NCBI RefSeq assembly: GCF_907165205.1
Contig: NC_058196.1
Location: 27,074,501 to 27,138,500 of the forward strand
Reading direction: 5' to 3'
Length of the DNA stretch: 64,000 nucleotides
Source: Coccinella septempunctata
Lineage: Eukaryota; Arthropoda; Insecta; Coleoptera; Coccinellidae
In this document: piece after piece, positions 1-10,599 of the stretch
How positions within the stretch are numbered: position 1 is the stretch's first letter
Layout: each line of letters begins with the position of its first letter
Notes under the pieces: model-generated
Database searches by the model: none
The model's input: only the letters and a program-made list of their open reading frames with translations
What the model was told of the DNA's origin: nothing
Translations under genes and position numbers: made by a program

Positions 1-587
1 GCAAGAAGAGATGCGCTCGCGTTGCGCTGTTAAATGCCCCCTCGGAGCCGCCCGGGCCGGGGCTTTGTTGTTAATTCAGCGCCTACGCTGTTCCCTAATA
101 AACTACTCATGTTGTACTCTGTTTATTATCTTTATCAAAGCCGGCTTTGAATGCAATTTTAATATGCGGGCCGGGGATGGTTGCGGAGCTTTGCGGCGCG
201 GACCTCGGATTGAGGTTAGGAGGAAGAGTCGTTTGTAGAATTTTGTATGGTTTATGACGATTTATGCGCTGCCACGATAGACTGGGTGTTCAAGAACGTT
301 CTTACAGGTCAGAAGATCCGCAAGAAACTCAATAAAAATGGTACTTATTTTAAATACAAAATATTTAAAGTCGAAAATTCGAAATAATATGAAGTATTTT
401 AACTATTTTCTTGCAAAACACAAATCACAAAATACAGTCAGGTTTTAGGTTATGTAAATAGAAAAGAATTTATCGAGTCCAAGGTACTATTCAGTGTAAC
501 TAAGACAATGAATAATAAAATGATGAATAACTGTCTTTGTAGTACTATGCCACAGTTTTCGTTTACGAAGAGACTCAATATTGTTCA
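1..587. other. Unique sequence, no gene recognised
   Basis: The first 240 bases are relatively GC-rich and the rest is AT-rich. A 75-codon open frame (11-238, plus) has no recognisable domain and is probably chance. I see nothing else in this stretch. Confidence 0.5.
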
Positions 588-1177
588 TACAGGGTGAGTC
601 TTCAACTCGTGAAAATATTTCAACAGTAGATTCTTGAGGTCAAAAGAAACACTTTTTTCTCCTACCATTTTTCTCGAATCGGCTCGGTTTGAGACATACA
701 GGCTGTTGAAAACCCATAAAAAAATGTTATTTTTAGTTTATCTCACAAACGGTTTTATCGAATGATATGAATTTCAGAATATAGTTTTTCATTTATTTGA
801 TGAATCTTTTTTGAACACAAGATATCACCTACGTCTCGCAGTTTTCACATTATGACGATTACGTACCACAAAAATACCAAAAATTCAAAGAACCCAACTC
901 TTGAAACTAAGATAGACGCAATCTAATGAATATTTGAACGTTTTGTAAAATGAAAGTATTCTTCATATTTTCTCGTATAATGCGCCGTTTTCGAGTAATT
1001 TGAGGTTCAAAAATTAAAAAGCATCTGTGAAATTTGAAAAATTCAGTACTTTGGCTGAATACAACTCTGTCTAAAAGATCTACAGATGTGTAGTGTCACA
1101 GATTCAGCTAGTTATTCTGAAGGTAATTTTGTTTTTCTAGGGGTGACACAGCTCATTATGAAAACTCAAAATGGCTA

Positions 1178-2092
1178 GAGTCATTCGGGGCAACTGTGCG
1201 CACTTTTGCCTTTCAAGCCATACCCTGTTTCAAATGTTGAAGCTAGGAAAATTAAAACAAATTCATAAGATAGAGAATTTTCTAATCTATAAAAAAACAT
1301 CAAAAAGCAAACAAACAAAAACGTTTTCTTTCGGAAAAAAAAAATTAATAGAGAAAGTCGGAGTGCGTTCACATGCCCCGTATTGCGGGTAAGTGTGCGC
1401 ACCCTCACGGGGTAAGTGAACGCAGTGCTTAGTGAACCACACAATCAAAACAAATTACAAAATAATGTCATCAAAATGTTACAATATTAGAGAAATGCTG
1501 TTTATTGTCAATACAGAAGCGCCTTTTTACAAGCAGTGCATTATTGTTCGTGCCACAATTCTTGGTGAACACAACACTTGATACATTCCCCTGTTGGTGG
1601 CTCTTCATATTTGTCTGAACAAATAGGACAATATTGATCGAGTCTTAACCAAGAAAATCAACAATGTCATAATTTATTCCTCACTGAACTAATGCCCATA
1701 TAATGAATCTATGCGCACACTTTCCCCAGTAAGCCAAAATTTGAATTGACGTTTTATAGAGTTGAGCAGCCAAGAGGACCTAGAATTTTTTATTATATAT
1801 TTAGATTAATATGCCCATGATCGAATAAAATATTGTTTAACACTGAGGGACTCGGAACTTGGGCCTTGCAGAAATGTGCAGAGATGCTAAAAATTAACAA
1901 GAAGACTAGTGAATTTGATTGATTGCAAATAAAAAGTTAAAGAAACGTGGCCCGGCGCACTCCTATGAAAAACTAATATGGCGATTCTGCGCCCTTGCTT
2001 CACCCAAATGAACCCCTCTTTCATACATTGCATAGTCGAGATATACGCACTGCGCACACTTGCCCACTGCGCTCAGTTACCCCGAATGACTC
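1178..2092 (-). mobile_element. Nested pogo/Tigger-like element with TA duplication
   Basis: The insert begins GAGTCATTCGGGG and ends CCCCGAATGACTC, a perfect 13-bp inverted terminus. Similarity continues inward (CAACTGTGCGCAC versus a complementary GTAACTGAGCGCAG). It is flanked by TA at 1176-1177 and 2093-2094. Comparison with the uninterrupted M1 copy at 26129 (GGCTATATC) shows that exactly one TA was duplicated. Inside, GTAAGTG and GCGCAC motifs recur, like subterminal repeats. A decayed C-terminal finger of a pogo-type (DDE_1) transposase lies on the minus strand near 1530-1640. TA targeting and that finger both fit the pogo branch of Tc1/mariner. The element is deleted and non-functional. 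Confidence 0.78.
1523..1640 (-). pseudogene. Transposase C-terminal cysteine/histidine finger, decayed
   Basis: Translated on the minus strand, this stretch gives a CPIC pair, a short acidic spacer, then C-x2-C, then LWHEQ, a stop and CTAC. The order C-x2-C ... C-x2-C ... W-H-E-x-C is that of the PHD-like finger at the C-terminus of many arthropod pogo/Tigger/Jerky-type transposases. An in-frame stop sits directly before the last Cys segment, and stops lie a few codons upstream. The location, inside an element with TA duplication and on the strand implied by the element, supports the call. The family assignment is from recalled motif spacing, not from a search. Confidence 0.55.
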
Positions 2093-2156
2093 TATATCTT
2101 TTTACCTCAAGAATCTAGTGTTAAAATATTTATACAAGTCAAAGACTCGCCAAGTA

Positions 2157-2909
2157 TATTAAAAAAAAAAAAGGCGAAAAAATTTCCTGAAATTTTGTGG
2201 GGCAGTATAAATGCGCACTCGGGTGATTGGCCGAGCGGGGCAGCTGCGGTTTCCGAATTTCTTAAAAACCGCCCAATCGTGACGCGAATTTTCTTCCAAA
2301 CCGCAACGGCGAGAGCTCGTTTCGCCGCGACAGATGTATAATTTGAAAGACGCGGTCCCGCTGAATTTTCGATTCAATTGAGGCCGTAAGACACCGTCTT
2401 CCCAACCGGCAATTCCGATGATTGGGCGTAATGAATGCGAAAATGCCCATGCCGAAAATTGCTTCATTATTCTCGATTAAAAGGCTCTCTCCGTGCACCT
2501 TACGCTTGGACGACGCGTCTCAGTGCCCCGGAGAACTATGGCCAGCTCGGCTGATTGGGGGGTTAGGCGTGAGGCGGTCTTTTTCCAGAACTATAGCGGC
2601 GTTCCCAGCGCTTCGCGGCGATATTATAGCAATTTTGACGTAATCCCTATCGACGTCCATGTGGCCTTTATGTCTTGGACGGGTCGGAGAAATTCGTTCG
2701 TGGGTTATTCCCTCGCCCCAGACCGTAGGACGTTTCCCGTGGGTCCTCTGGGATGGTTCTGTTCCGCACGCAATAAGCCACATGCTTGTACGGGATGAAA
2801 ATACGTGACTAAGCCCGAAATTGCTTCGGATTAAGCCTCTGCTTCCCCAGGATCGAACGCGTCAAATCTTCCGACAAAAGACTTCTTTCGTTCTCCCTTA
2901 TTGATGACA
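2157..2909. other. CpG-rich unique block
   Basis: About 2200-2800 is markedly richer in G+C and CpG than its surroundings and is open in several frames on both strands, as GC-rich DNA often is. No domain is recognisable in any of them. It may be conserved non-coding DNA, but the sequence alone does not show a function. Confidence 0.4.
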
Positions 2910-3020
2910 TACAGGGTGAGTCTTCACCTCGTACAAATATTTCAACAGTAGATTCTTGAGGTCAGAAGAAGCACTTTTTCCTATATCATTTTGTCCGATT
3001 CGACCCTGATAAAAAGAAGT
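2910..3020 (-). mobile_element. M1 MITE copy 2, one end only
   Basis: Starts TACAGGGTGAGTCTTC and carries the M1 arm (TTCAACAGTAGATTC, TTGAGGTCAGAAG) followed by CCGATTCGACCCTGATAAAAAG. The CCTGATAAAAAG junction matches the right end of M1 as seen at 45226, so this is one inverted arm in reversed orientation. Similarity stops at 3020, where a pogo-like element begins. The rest of M1 is not found downstream, so the insertion was accompanied or followed by a deletion. Confidence 0.7.
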
Positions 3021-3750
3021 TGGGAGGCTTGGGACACAAGTTAAAATCCATTGATTTTGCAACTCTCAAATGACATAGGTTACTTGGGACGGTATATAGT
3101 TTTGAAAAATTAGAATTTGTGGTCATATAGTTGAAATTCGGTAAGGAAATTGAATGATAAACACCTATTACAGCGAAAGTAAATAAATTGCAACTCAAAA
3201 GATAAAAAAAAAACTGAATAAAACAAGGGAACTTTGATTTCTTTCACTCTTTGGTGATTTCTTAGTGGAAATAACGTAAATAATAATATCCTGCGAAAAA
3301 TCGGCATATTTCCTGCTGCCAATGCGCCGCTTGTATCTATTCGGCATTGTCCCAAGTCACCCTATGAAACAACAAAATAAATGAATGAGATCCGTGTTGC
3401 CGTTTGATTTGTAAACAACCTTGTTTCATGACATATCTAATAATCTAATATCCCAATATCCCACGTATCCAGAAAAAAAATTACACATACACAAAGTGAA
3501 ACACATGCACAGGACACTAGAAAGTATAAGGGCCATAAAAAAGCGCTTTTACTCTCCTGAATTCGTTAATTTTTCCTGTCAATTTAAACGCTCTGGTCAC
3601 GGCAAACTCAACAGGAATTAATTGTTAAACTAACCGAAAAGACGCTACACAATTTAATAAGTTTGTCCCTTCACTCATAAATGGTAAGAAACAAACAATC
3701 TGCAAGGGGGGTAATTGTCCCAAGTTACAGGACTGTCCCAAGTCACCCGA
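3021..3750 (-). mobile_element. Second pogo-like element, internally deleted
   Basis: The right end reads, on the minus strand, GGGTGACTTGGGACAG. The left end reads GGGAGGCTTGGGACAC on the plus strand, an imperfect inverted terminus. CTTGGGAC or its complement recurs at about 3028, 3083, 3347, 3718 and 3735, like subterminal transposase-binding repeats. A transposase N-terminus starts at 3347 on the minus strand. Both ends are uncertain and no target duplication can be shown because the M1 flank to the right is missing. It is related in organisation, but not clearly in sequence, to the element at 1178-2092. Confidence 0.5.
3200..3347 (-). pseudogene. Pogo-type transposase N-terminus
   Basis: From an ATG at 3347 (minus strand) the reading begins MPNRYKRRIGSRKYADFS. 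This fits the start of arthropod pogo/Tigger/Jerky-like transposases, which typically open with M-P-x-x-Y-x-R-x-x-G-S-R-x-Y and lead into a psq/CENP-B-type helix-turn-helix. After about 35 residues the reading becomes low-complexity (F-rich) and stops near 3200. The helix-turn-helix and catalytic DDE domain are absent. The ATG directly follows a CTTGGGACA motif. The call rests on remembered family pattern. Confidence 0.5.
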
Positions 3751-5285
3751 ATCTACCGGTAGTTTATTAACTTTTACATTCAGGTAGTTGGGGATAAAAT
3801 ATTTTTAGGACTCTCGAAATAATGTACCTTCGAGATGAATTTTCAAAATAAATGATTCGCAATCAAAAAGTTCAAATTATTAAAATAAACTGAAACTAAT
3901 CGACTTCTATTAGCTAAACCGATAATCGCGGATTTTTAACAGGCGTTTGACGAATAAAAAAGGGACCGCAGATAAGTCCAAGATCGCCTGTTCTCCATTC
4001 TTCCGTTATCCGACCAAAAATCTCCCCCCATGCAGACCGATCCCGTCTTTACGATCTGTTAGCACTACAATAACAATTCGCGATAGCAAAACTATATCGG
4101 ACAGCCAATAACAAGCCCTAATGGCGCATCTGATGTATTAAAACAAGTCCGGTCGCCTATAAAACTCCGGGACGTCCGTCAGGATGCCTGACAAGGTTCG
4201 GTTTATGAAAAATGTAACATCGGCCAGTCCGATCTCCGTCTGATTGGAGGCTAACTGGAAGATCTTCGGTTTTTGCTAGCGAAGAACGCAATCCCGGTGC
4301 ACTCTCTCTGAAAGGCGTACCGTTTTTTCCCGTCTGCGCTCGGTTCGCCGGGGGGGCCGGGGGGGGCCTCGCGTTGAATTTAACATATTTATATAAAATG
4401 TGCAGGAATTCCTCGTTTCTTTCCGATTTAATGACCGCACAATCTCGGATTCGCCGGGATAATTTAAAAATACCGACAGGTTGCCGACTCGGTTATATTT
4501 AATGATTTCGCATTTTTTTTTTCAGCGCGGCGAAATGACGTCCTGCGTCAGTTTGAATTTGATTCGAAGTTAACCAGCCGAGAAAATATTGGCAATATTT
4601 TGAATTATTATTCCTCAAAATTAATTTGAAAATTTCAGAAATAATTTGAGGAAGTTTCTTTGAAAATAAAAAAATAAAATAATAAATAAAAAAAATTTGA
4701 AGAAGAATAACGAATTTTCTGCTTCAGTGTATGAAATGTTTTTTAGAAATGCAAATTGAAAAAATGTTTAAAAATTATGTAAGCAAATGAAAGGAAAAAA
4801 GAATCTCCACTTTAGTTAATTTTTTCTAATTTTTCTTCAGTTAAATTATTATTGAAATATTCATTATTTTCCTTTTTTTTCAATTTTATGAATCTGATAA
4901 AATATCAAAAATTTCTTAGGCATAAAAATGTCATAAAAATTTTCGAAAATGCGTGAAAAATAAAATAGTTCATGAACGAATTAAGTTTCCCTGACCAAAA
5001 ACTTTATCAACAGGAGAGTTAACTACAAAATCGATAAAAATACCACTCGAATCTGTCACCTTAAACACTAATTCATGGTAATGAACCCAAGACACTCATC
5101 ATCGACGAAGAAAGTAATGAAATACGAGCATCATTCATAATTTCCATACGCCGTTATTTCTAATATTGTGCCTAATATCTTCCAGAAACTTCAACAAAAC
5201 TCTTGATTTATCACATCTCGCCCGTAGAAAGAATTTTCATCCTTATCTGGCTTAAAATCAACTCTGCTTCATTGAAATTAATATT
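3751..5285. other. Unique AT-rich sequence with a G-rich patch
   Basis: No gene is recognised. Positions 3960-4400 are less AT-rich and end in a G-rich patch (about 4348-4368, runs of seven and eight G) just before a TATATAAAA string near 4392-4400. From 4560 onward the sequence is strongly AT-rich with no structure I can support. Confidence 0.4.
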
Positions 5286-5639
5286 TCATTAGTATAATAG
5301 GATGGGTTCCGAATATTTATCACCGTTAAGTAACTTTTTAAAAGGCGAGACGAAACCTTTCAGTATCACTAATAATGTAAGACTCTCCGGGTCCATGTTG
5401 AACACTTGGGATGTGGAAAGTGTGAAAAAGGCTCTCCCAGAGTCTCCCAGCATCCGCTGGCGTTTAATGTGGTCCGAAAAACTGCAGGGAAAGAAGTAAT
5501 TCACTCAATACTTCTTTGGTCCTTCGGAAAGGTTCTCGAAAAATAGCCAGAAGGCTAAGTGGGGAATCTGAAGAACAGAACAGCAAAGAGACTCACAGAA
5601 TACTTAACAGAATGATTCTCTAATAAACAAGCAACAGGT
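5286..5639 (+). other. Small open frame upstream of LINE relic
   Basis: A 65-codon frame at 5302-5499 (plus) resembles no domain I know. Because a reverse-transcriptase fragment in the same orientation follows at 5640, this may be the eroded upstream part of the same element, but nothing in the residues proves it. Confidence 0.25.
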
Positions 5640-5836
5640 CATGTTTAACTTGACCTCACCAGAGCATTCGACAAGTGTGGCACGAAGAATTGATTAACAA
5701 AATGATCAAAGTATGCTGTTTGATGAGGAATAATCTAAAGCACAGAAGATTTTACTTGAAATAGAAGGAAAAATGAATGAATGAAAGAGGGTGTGCCTCA
5801 TGGGTCAGTACTTGGGCCACTAGATTCCATCATATC
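5640..5836 (+). pseudogene. LINE reverse-transcriptase fragment
   Basis: Across frameshifts, the plus strand gives DLTRAFDK followed by WHEELINKM. This corresponds to the first catalytic-Asp block of non-LTR reverse transcriptases (usually D-x-x-x-A-F-D-x-V-W-H). About 100 bases later comes GVPHGSVLGPL, the block usually written GVPQGSVLGPL. Spacing between the blocks is shorter than in an intact enzyme and stops intervene. The clade is probably jockey- or CR1-like but cannot be fixed. The fragment is dead. Confidence 0.6.
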
Positions 5837-7242
5837 TTGATGAACTCTCGCAACGCCCGTCCATTATCATTGCTATTTCACCGGTTCAAATCCATAACTC
5901 CAACCCGTGAACTGCCCTCCGCGTCTTCTTTTTCCCAAGCCCCGAAACGACCCAGAAAAACCGTCGCTAAATCACAAGGCCGCCCTCGCCCCGCCGCCGT
6001 CCAATTATAACTGAACATGGGGCGGCCGCAATACATCCTCGAGATTCCGGAATATCGCTGAGAGCTCGGTCCCTTTTTTTTCCCCTGGCAGTTGATAAAA
6101 CTGAAAAGTGGCGAAGGCGAACACACGGCATATAAGATTGTCCGTCCAATTCCATCTCATTAGCGAGGGAAATGCGGGTGACAGCGACCGGGGCATGTCG
6201 CATGTAAGCGAGGCCTTATATAGAACCGGTTGGTGCGCGAGAAGAAACCGAGAACACGGGGCCAATCCGGAGAAGAAGAAGAAGATAAGGTTTATCTGTT
6301 CTTTCAGAGGTGGCGGACCAGCGCGCTTATAACTACCGTTATGAAGTTTTGTCGGGCGATGCGTATAAGGTGGGACAATTAGCGGAATATGCCATCGAAC
6401 ACGCTACCGAAAATATGAATTCTCTTGGTAGGTTATGGCGAAGACCATGAGATGATCAATCAACAACTAATTGTCTGAGAGTATTCGATTTAGCCTTGGT
6501 AGCAGCTTTTCGTCAGGTGGGCTGCTGAGGAGAATGATGGCACTCGTTCTTCAATATTTATTGGACCAGAAACCTTTTGTGGGTATCATCGTTCCAGAGA
6601 ACGAAAAAGTCGCGAATAAAGGAAGTAAAAAGATGGAATACTTAAACCCGAACAATCTCGAGCAGCTGAGGTAAATAAATTGGACAAAATTGGTCCATCA
6701 ATTGCTTCATAAAGGTGGTTACCTTCAAGAAATGGCTATAAACAGAGTTCTTTCGTCCGCTGAATGCATTGGGAGTTACTGAGAGGATGTAGCAGGACGC
6801 AGAAGGCTCTAATTCCAAGAGGGATAGCGTTTACGCCCTGTGATGCATATCTGACTGAAAAATTGCTTATCTAATGACCCAACAAACACAGCTATACCAA
6901 CAACAGTAAACACATAAACGTGTATTCTACGTTTCCATCAGGCACGTTGAATAGAGGTAAGGTACTCGTCGAATTTCATCGTTTCCCTAAACCCAAATTC
7001 AACAACACGTTGATTTCGCCTATTATCATTTAACTCGTTACTTTAGCTAACAAAAATAAACTCTAGTGCATAGTATATTCTATACACGTTAGGTTAAGGT
7101 TAGGTTCTTTAAACTTATATCTGAATATCAAGCTGATCTTCAATGGACATAGTTGAAGGAAGAAAAAGAAGAACCTGATAATCTAGCAATATTACTATCG
7201 AATCAATCTCTTCTGAATTTTCGAGATATACTTGAAATGCTT
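5837..7242. other. Unique sequence, CpG-rich around 5950-6330
   Basis: Several overlapping frames (for example 6471-6674 plus, 67 codons) show no known domain. The 5950-6330 part is GC-rich. GTTAGGTTAAGGTTAGGTT lies near 7088-7106, a short TTAGG-like string of the kind scattered in insect genomes. Confidence 0.4.
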
Positions 7243-8170
7243 TTTCCAAAGTGGTTGAAAGAATGATAGAGTTTCTAGATAAGTTCAATGTAATTTGTGG
7301 TTTCAGACGCGGACGTTCAACTGAAACAAGAACCATAGATAATGTTGCTGGCATATTCTTTGACTTATCAAGTTTTTGACACCATGGCTCCAAGTTTCAT
7401 CGAGAAAAATCTCTACAACCTGGGTTTCCATGGAGTGTTTTTGAGGTAGCTGGTTAGTTGACAATTTTCACTCTTCCCAATTCGAACTGGAGCTTGGAGT
7501 TCCACAAGGTTCTGTCCTAGGACCTTCAATTTTATATTGTTCATAAATGATGTACCTCATTGACGAAAAAGTGTTGTGAAAGCAAAGAGGGTGAGCGAGC
7601 TTGTTAGTCTTCGTGATATTCTGGTAGAAAATTTTTTGACACCATCGCTCCAAGTTTCATCGAGAGAAATCTCTACAACCTGGGTTTCCATGGAGTGTTT
7701 TTGAGGCAGCTGGTTAGTTGACAATTTTCACTCTTCCCAATTCGAACTGAAGCTTGGAGTTCCACAAGGTTCTGTCCTGGGACCTTCAATTTTATATTGT
7801 TCATAAATGATGTACCTCATTGACTAGAAAGTGTTGTGAAAGCAAAGGGGGTGAGCGAGCTTGTTAGTCTTCGTGATATTCTGGTAGAAAATTTCAAAAC
7901 TTGGTGTCACTCGAACATACTTATCTTAACCGTCGAAAAACCGAATTAATCAAATAAGAATAGAGGCAAAGCCTTCTTAGGTCTTGTGGTTGACAGCAGA
8001 TTGCGGTGATCTGACCATTTCTAATATCTCAACAAAAACATATCTCTGGTTCCTATTACGCTACTTAGGGGTTAGCGTTCAACTCAGTGCTACACAGAAT
8101 GCACAAAAACGTATTTTGCGAATGAGATTTGCTTAATCTGTAAGATGTACCTATGTTTTCACGTATATAT
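7243..8170 (+). pseudogene. LINE reverse transcriptase, decayed
   Basis: Several reverse-transcriptase landmarks lie in order on the plus strand, with stops and frameshifts. FSKVVERMIEFLDK is followed by GFRRGRSTET (7243-7340), then DLSSF and FDTMAPSFIEKNLYNLGF (7360-7430). GVPQGSVLGP follows at about 7496-7530. Then come a KTWCHSN...KTEL thumb-like block (7892-7945), FLGLVVDSRLRWSDH with one stop (7974-8020), and AQKRILRMRF (8101-8131). This order is standard for ORF2 of jockey/CR1-type non-LTR retrotransposons. The YADD-type block and part of the thumb appear lost. A 260-bp segment is duplicated in tandem. No endonuclease domain, 3' tail or target duplication was identified. Confidence 0.78.
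7371..7890 (+). repeat. 260-bp tandem duplication inside the LINE
   Basis: The segment beginning TTTTTGACACCAT at about 7371 recurs at about 7631, a period of 260 bp, and ends near 7890. The two units differ at only a few bases (GGCTCC/CGCTCC, GAAAAA/GAGAAA, CTAGGA/CTGGGA). Both include FDTMAPSFIEKNL and the GVPQGSVLGP block, so the LINE relic carries these motifs twice. The junction is a run of T, suggesting slippage or unequal exchange at microhomology after the element was already broken. Confidence 0.85.
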
Positions 8171-10099
8171 CTGTGTTTACTGTGGGAGACATCTTGTTGA
8201 TTGAAATTCGATTGGAATTCGACCAGATTGAATCATAAAAAATTCATATTATCCAAGCTTGCGAAACAACTACATCCATGGTCCTTCGCAGAGATTTCAC
8301 AAAGCAGCATTGCGACACATCCACCTCGACCGGCAAGAAACCCATCGTCTAAAAACCAGGCGGAAGCGAGGAGAAATAAATATAAGGAAACATCTCCTAG
8401 AACTCCTTGAAAAAACCACCTCACCACTCCGTTTCCAAGAACAGTTTAGATTTTTATTCGTGCTCGGATGACAGTTGTTGATACGTCTTCTTCCAGCGGT
8501 TCAGGCAGTTTTTAAAACTTAATTAATGTTACCGGGAAGAAATCACAGATTGCGTAAAGCCACCTTGTAATTTTCGCCATTTAAGGCACTAAAACGCCGT
8601 GTTGGGCATTTATGACATTCCGCGGATTGATTGCGGGCAACTTTTTGCGCATCGCGATCAGTGGTCTCCGGGGTACTGTTAAGGAACATCTCCCCGGCTG
8701 GTGGACGTTCGTTTTTCGCAGGGAAATGATTTGATTTCTCCTCGTCAACCCGAATAGGGATAATGAGAGGATACGGCCGCGCAAAAAGTCGCTTAGAATC
8801 TCATGTGAAAAGAAGAAAATGTTCTCTATGTTGATAACGTTAGAAACGAGAATTTCTATGATCAAAGCTGATATATGCGTTCATAAACGCTTGCTAACCT
8901 AGTATTATAGTGAAACGACTTATTTTTATAGGTACTTTGATCAAAATATCCTTCAATTTCCCAGTGAGAACAGAAATTCCTAATAAAGAAGGAAGAGCAC
9001 GATGCAATTTTCCCAATTGTCTTGAGCGATATTGATGTATTCCGAAGGCATTCCTGCTCCATTCCACATATCCCACTTTAAAATTCGGGAATAATAGAGC
9101 CTCCATCCCCCCCTCGTTCCAATAAAACATATCGAGCGAATAAGTATCAGAACCGTTTCGGACTTTTTACGACTTTCTAAAGCATGGGATTTCGCGAAAT
9201 ATTGCCCTTATAGACAAAGCTTTATTGCGCTGTCGGCCATATCAGTGCGTCCAAATGGTGATATATCGCCGCCATAGTTCCTCATATCGGACCGGAGCCT
9301 ACTGTTTCCTACGTGCCTTCTTCTATATTTGATGAATTTTTATCCCGAATTCCTCGTGATGTAGGGGAGGGAGAATGATCCTTGTCAGAGCAATAAACAC
9401 GCTTCCTCCGCGTTCCTCCCAATACGTTTGATGAATATTTACTTGCCTTTCCTCGAAGGTTGGGGTTTTTCGTCCGCGATTGGTTTTCGTATACGATGTC
9501 AATTCGAGTAATGAAGATAGATCGCGTCATTTACAACAAAGGGCAACTGACGAGGCCTCTTTTCCATTATTGTTCCCAAGGAAAGGCCACTGCGATCTAA
9601 TTGTGTCGTGAGATTTGAAAGCATGCAAAACCGACAACGCCATTTTGGATCGGAAGTTGCTAGGTCTCGACTGACCTATGGATAAGCTGCCTGGAGATTC
9701 GAAGCCATATCTGAATGATCCAGCCAACAAAAAACAAGCTGTGACGATGTGGAATAGATGCACCTTGGTTTTTCAGGAACATGTAGATTTATCTCGATTT
9801 GAAGAGTGAACCATCACCAAATTCATGAAGAGGAAAGAAGAGAAGCTACTCGAAACATCGAAGAATCAAGAGCTCAGATGACCAGGAGGAAGGCAGAAGA
9901 AGAATTCACAGACAAGATAACAATTAAGATCAAAATAAATGGAAATTTATCGGAAACAGTCTCTAGAAGTGATATCCAAACAGTATAAATATGTACAAAA
10001 ATCTCATCACGATAATTTACAAAAGTCTAACGGTTTATAGTCAAATGCCTAGAACCAAAGAACAAGAGGGTAGATAACACTAAATAGATTTAAAAGCGG
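8171..10099. other. Unique sequence, no gene recognised
   Basis: The part nearest 8171 may still derive from the LINE tail. Frames at 8259-8471 (plus) and 9527-9763 (minus) have no recognisable domain. The GAAGAGG-rich stretch at 9820-9900 is low-complexity. I find no structure that explains the rest. Confidence 0.4.
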
Positions 10100-10460
10100 T
10101 TTACAGGGCTCAGCGATCTTAAGGTCTATTGTTCTCTAAAAAACTCCATCTTTTAGTGCTTCTAATAAACCCAAAAGACCCCACAATTTATTTATGGGAA
10201 GCATTATTTGTGTTCGGCTAAAATAGAGCAACAATCTCCAAGTAAGTGAGCAGGAGTTTCTTCCTATTCCCCACAGAATCTAAACACATCGGTCTCTGAT
10301 GAAACCATTATCAGCAGATGATTCCTGAGTCGAAAATCTCCTCTAAGAAAGCTAGTGAGAAGGTATAATTTGTTTATACTGATATCCAGATATTCTTTGG
10401 ATCTTCCAATCCCTAAAGAATCTGCCAGAAGATTTTTCTTTCAGCTTTCAATACCTTAGA
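10100..10460 (-). pseudogene. LINE 3' end, region after RNase H
   Basis: Read on the minus strand, the translation includes SLAFLRGDFRLRNHL, then C-G-E-x-E-E-T-P-A-H-L-L-G-D-C. This matches the pattern that follows the RNase H domain in jockey-superfamily LINEs (CRxCxExxETxxHxLxxCP). The downstream sequence contains ACAATAGACC. Similar strings occur after the corresponding coding ends at 10600-10985 and 40821-41458, suggesting a shared 3' UTR motif. Stops are present and the upstream domains are absent (5' truncation). Confidence 0.6.
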
Positions 10461-10599
10461 AAGGTTCTGGCCGAGTAAGTGGCTTTTATGGTAAGTAAAC
10501 AACAAAGTATGGTTTGATAGGTCACCAAAGGCAGTTCCTCACGTGAGGTTTGTCTATATGAAACATCTCCTGTTCAATCAATAAAAAGAAATGGAAATT
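10461..10599. other. Spacer between two opposed LINE ends
   Basis: This short stretch separates the minus-strand LINE end from the plus-strand one. It may hold eroded RNase H sequence from either element. No motif can be supported. Confidence 0.3.

Larger units (their letters stand above)
588..2156 (+). mobile_element. M1 MITE copy 1, split by a nested element
   Basis: This is a non-autonomous DNA element with long terminal inverted repeats. The left end carries TACAGGGTGAGTC, then a conserved arm (ATTCTTGAGGTC, ACACTTTTTTC). The right end carries the reverse complement (GACCTCAAGAATC then AAGACTC near 2150). Its interior matches the better preserved copy at 26129-26763 over most of its length, including TATCTCACAAACGG and CAGATTCAGCTAGTTATTC. 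It encodes nothing. It is broken between 1177 and 2093 by a 915-bp insertion. The TA before CAGGGTG fits a Tc1/mariner-type target, but the transposase source is unknown. The end also contains GGGTGAGT, which resembles a splice donor. Confidence 0.8.

Noticed and set aside
1171..1392. 73-codon plus frame at the start of the nested element
   Set aside because: It straddles the M1/insert boundary, so it cannot be an ancestral gene of either.
5879..5893. GGTTCAAATCC, a pol III B-box match
   Set aside because: No A box at a suitable distance and no tRNA cloverleaf can be drawn.
6897..8190. ACAGTAAACACA at the left and its complement at the right, bracketing the LINE relic
   Set aside because: Only about 12 bp matches well, with no flanking duplication. 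Probably coincidence.
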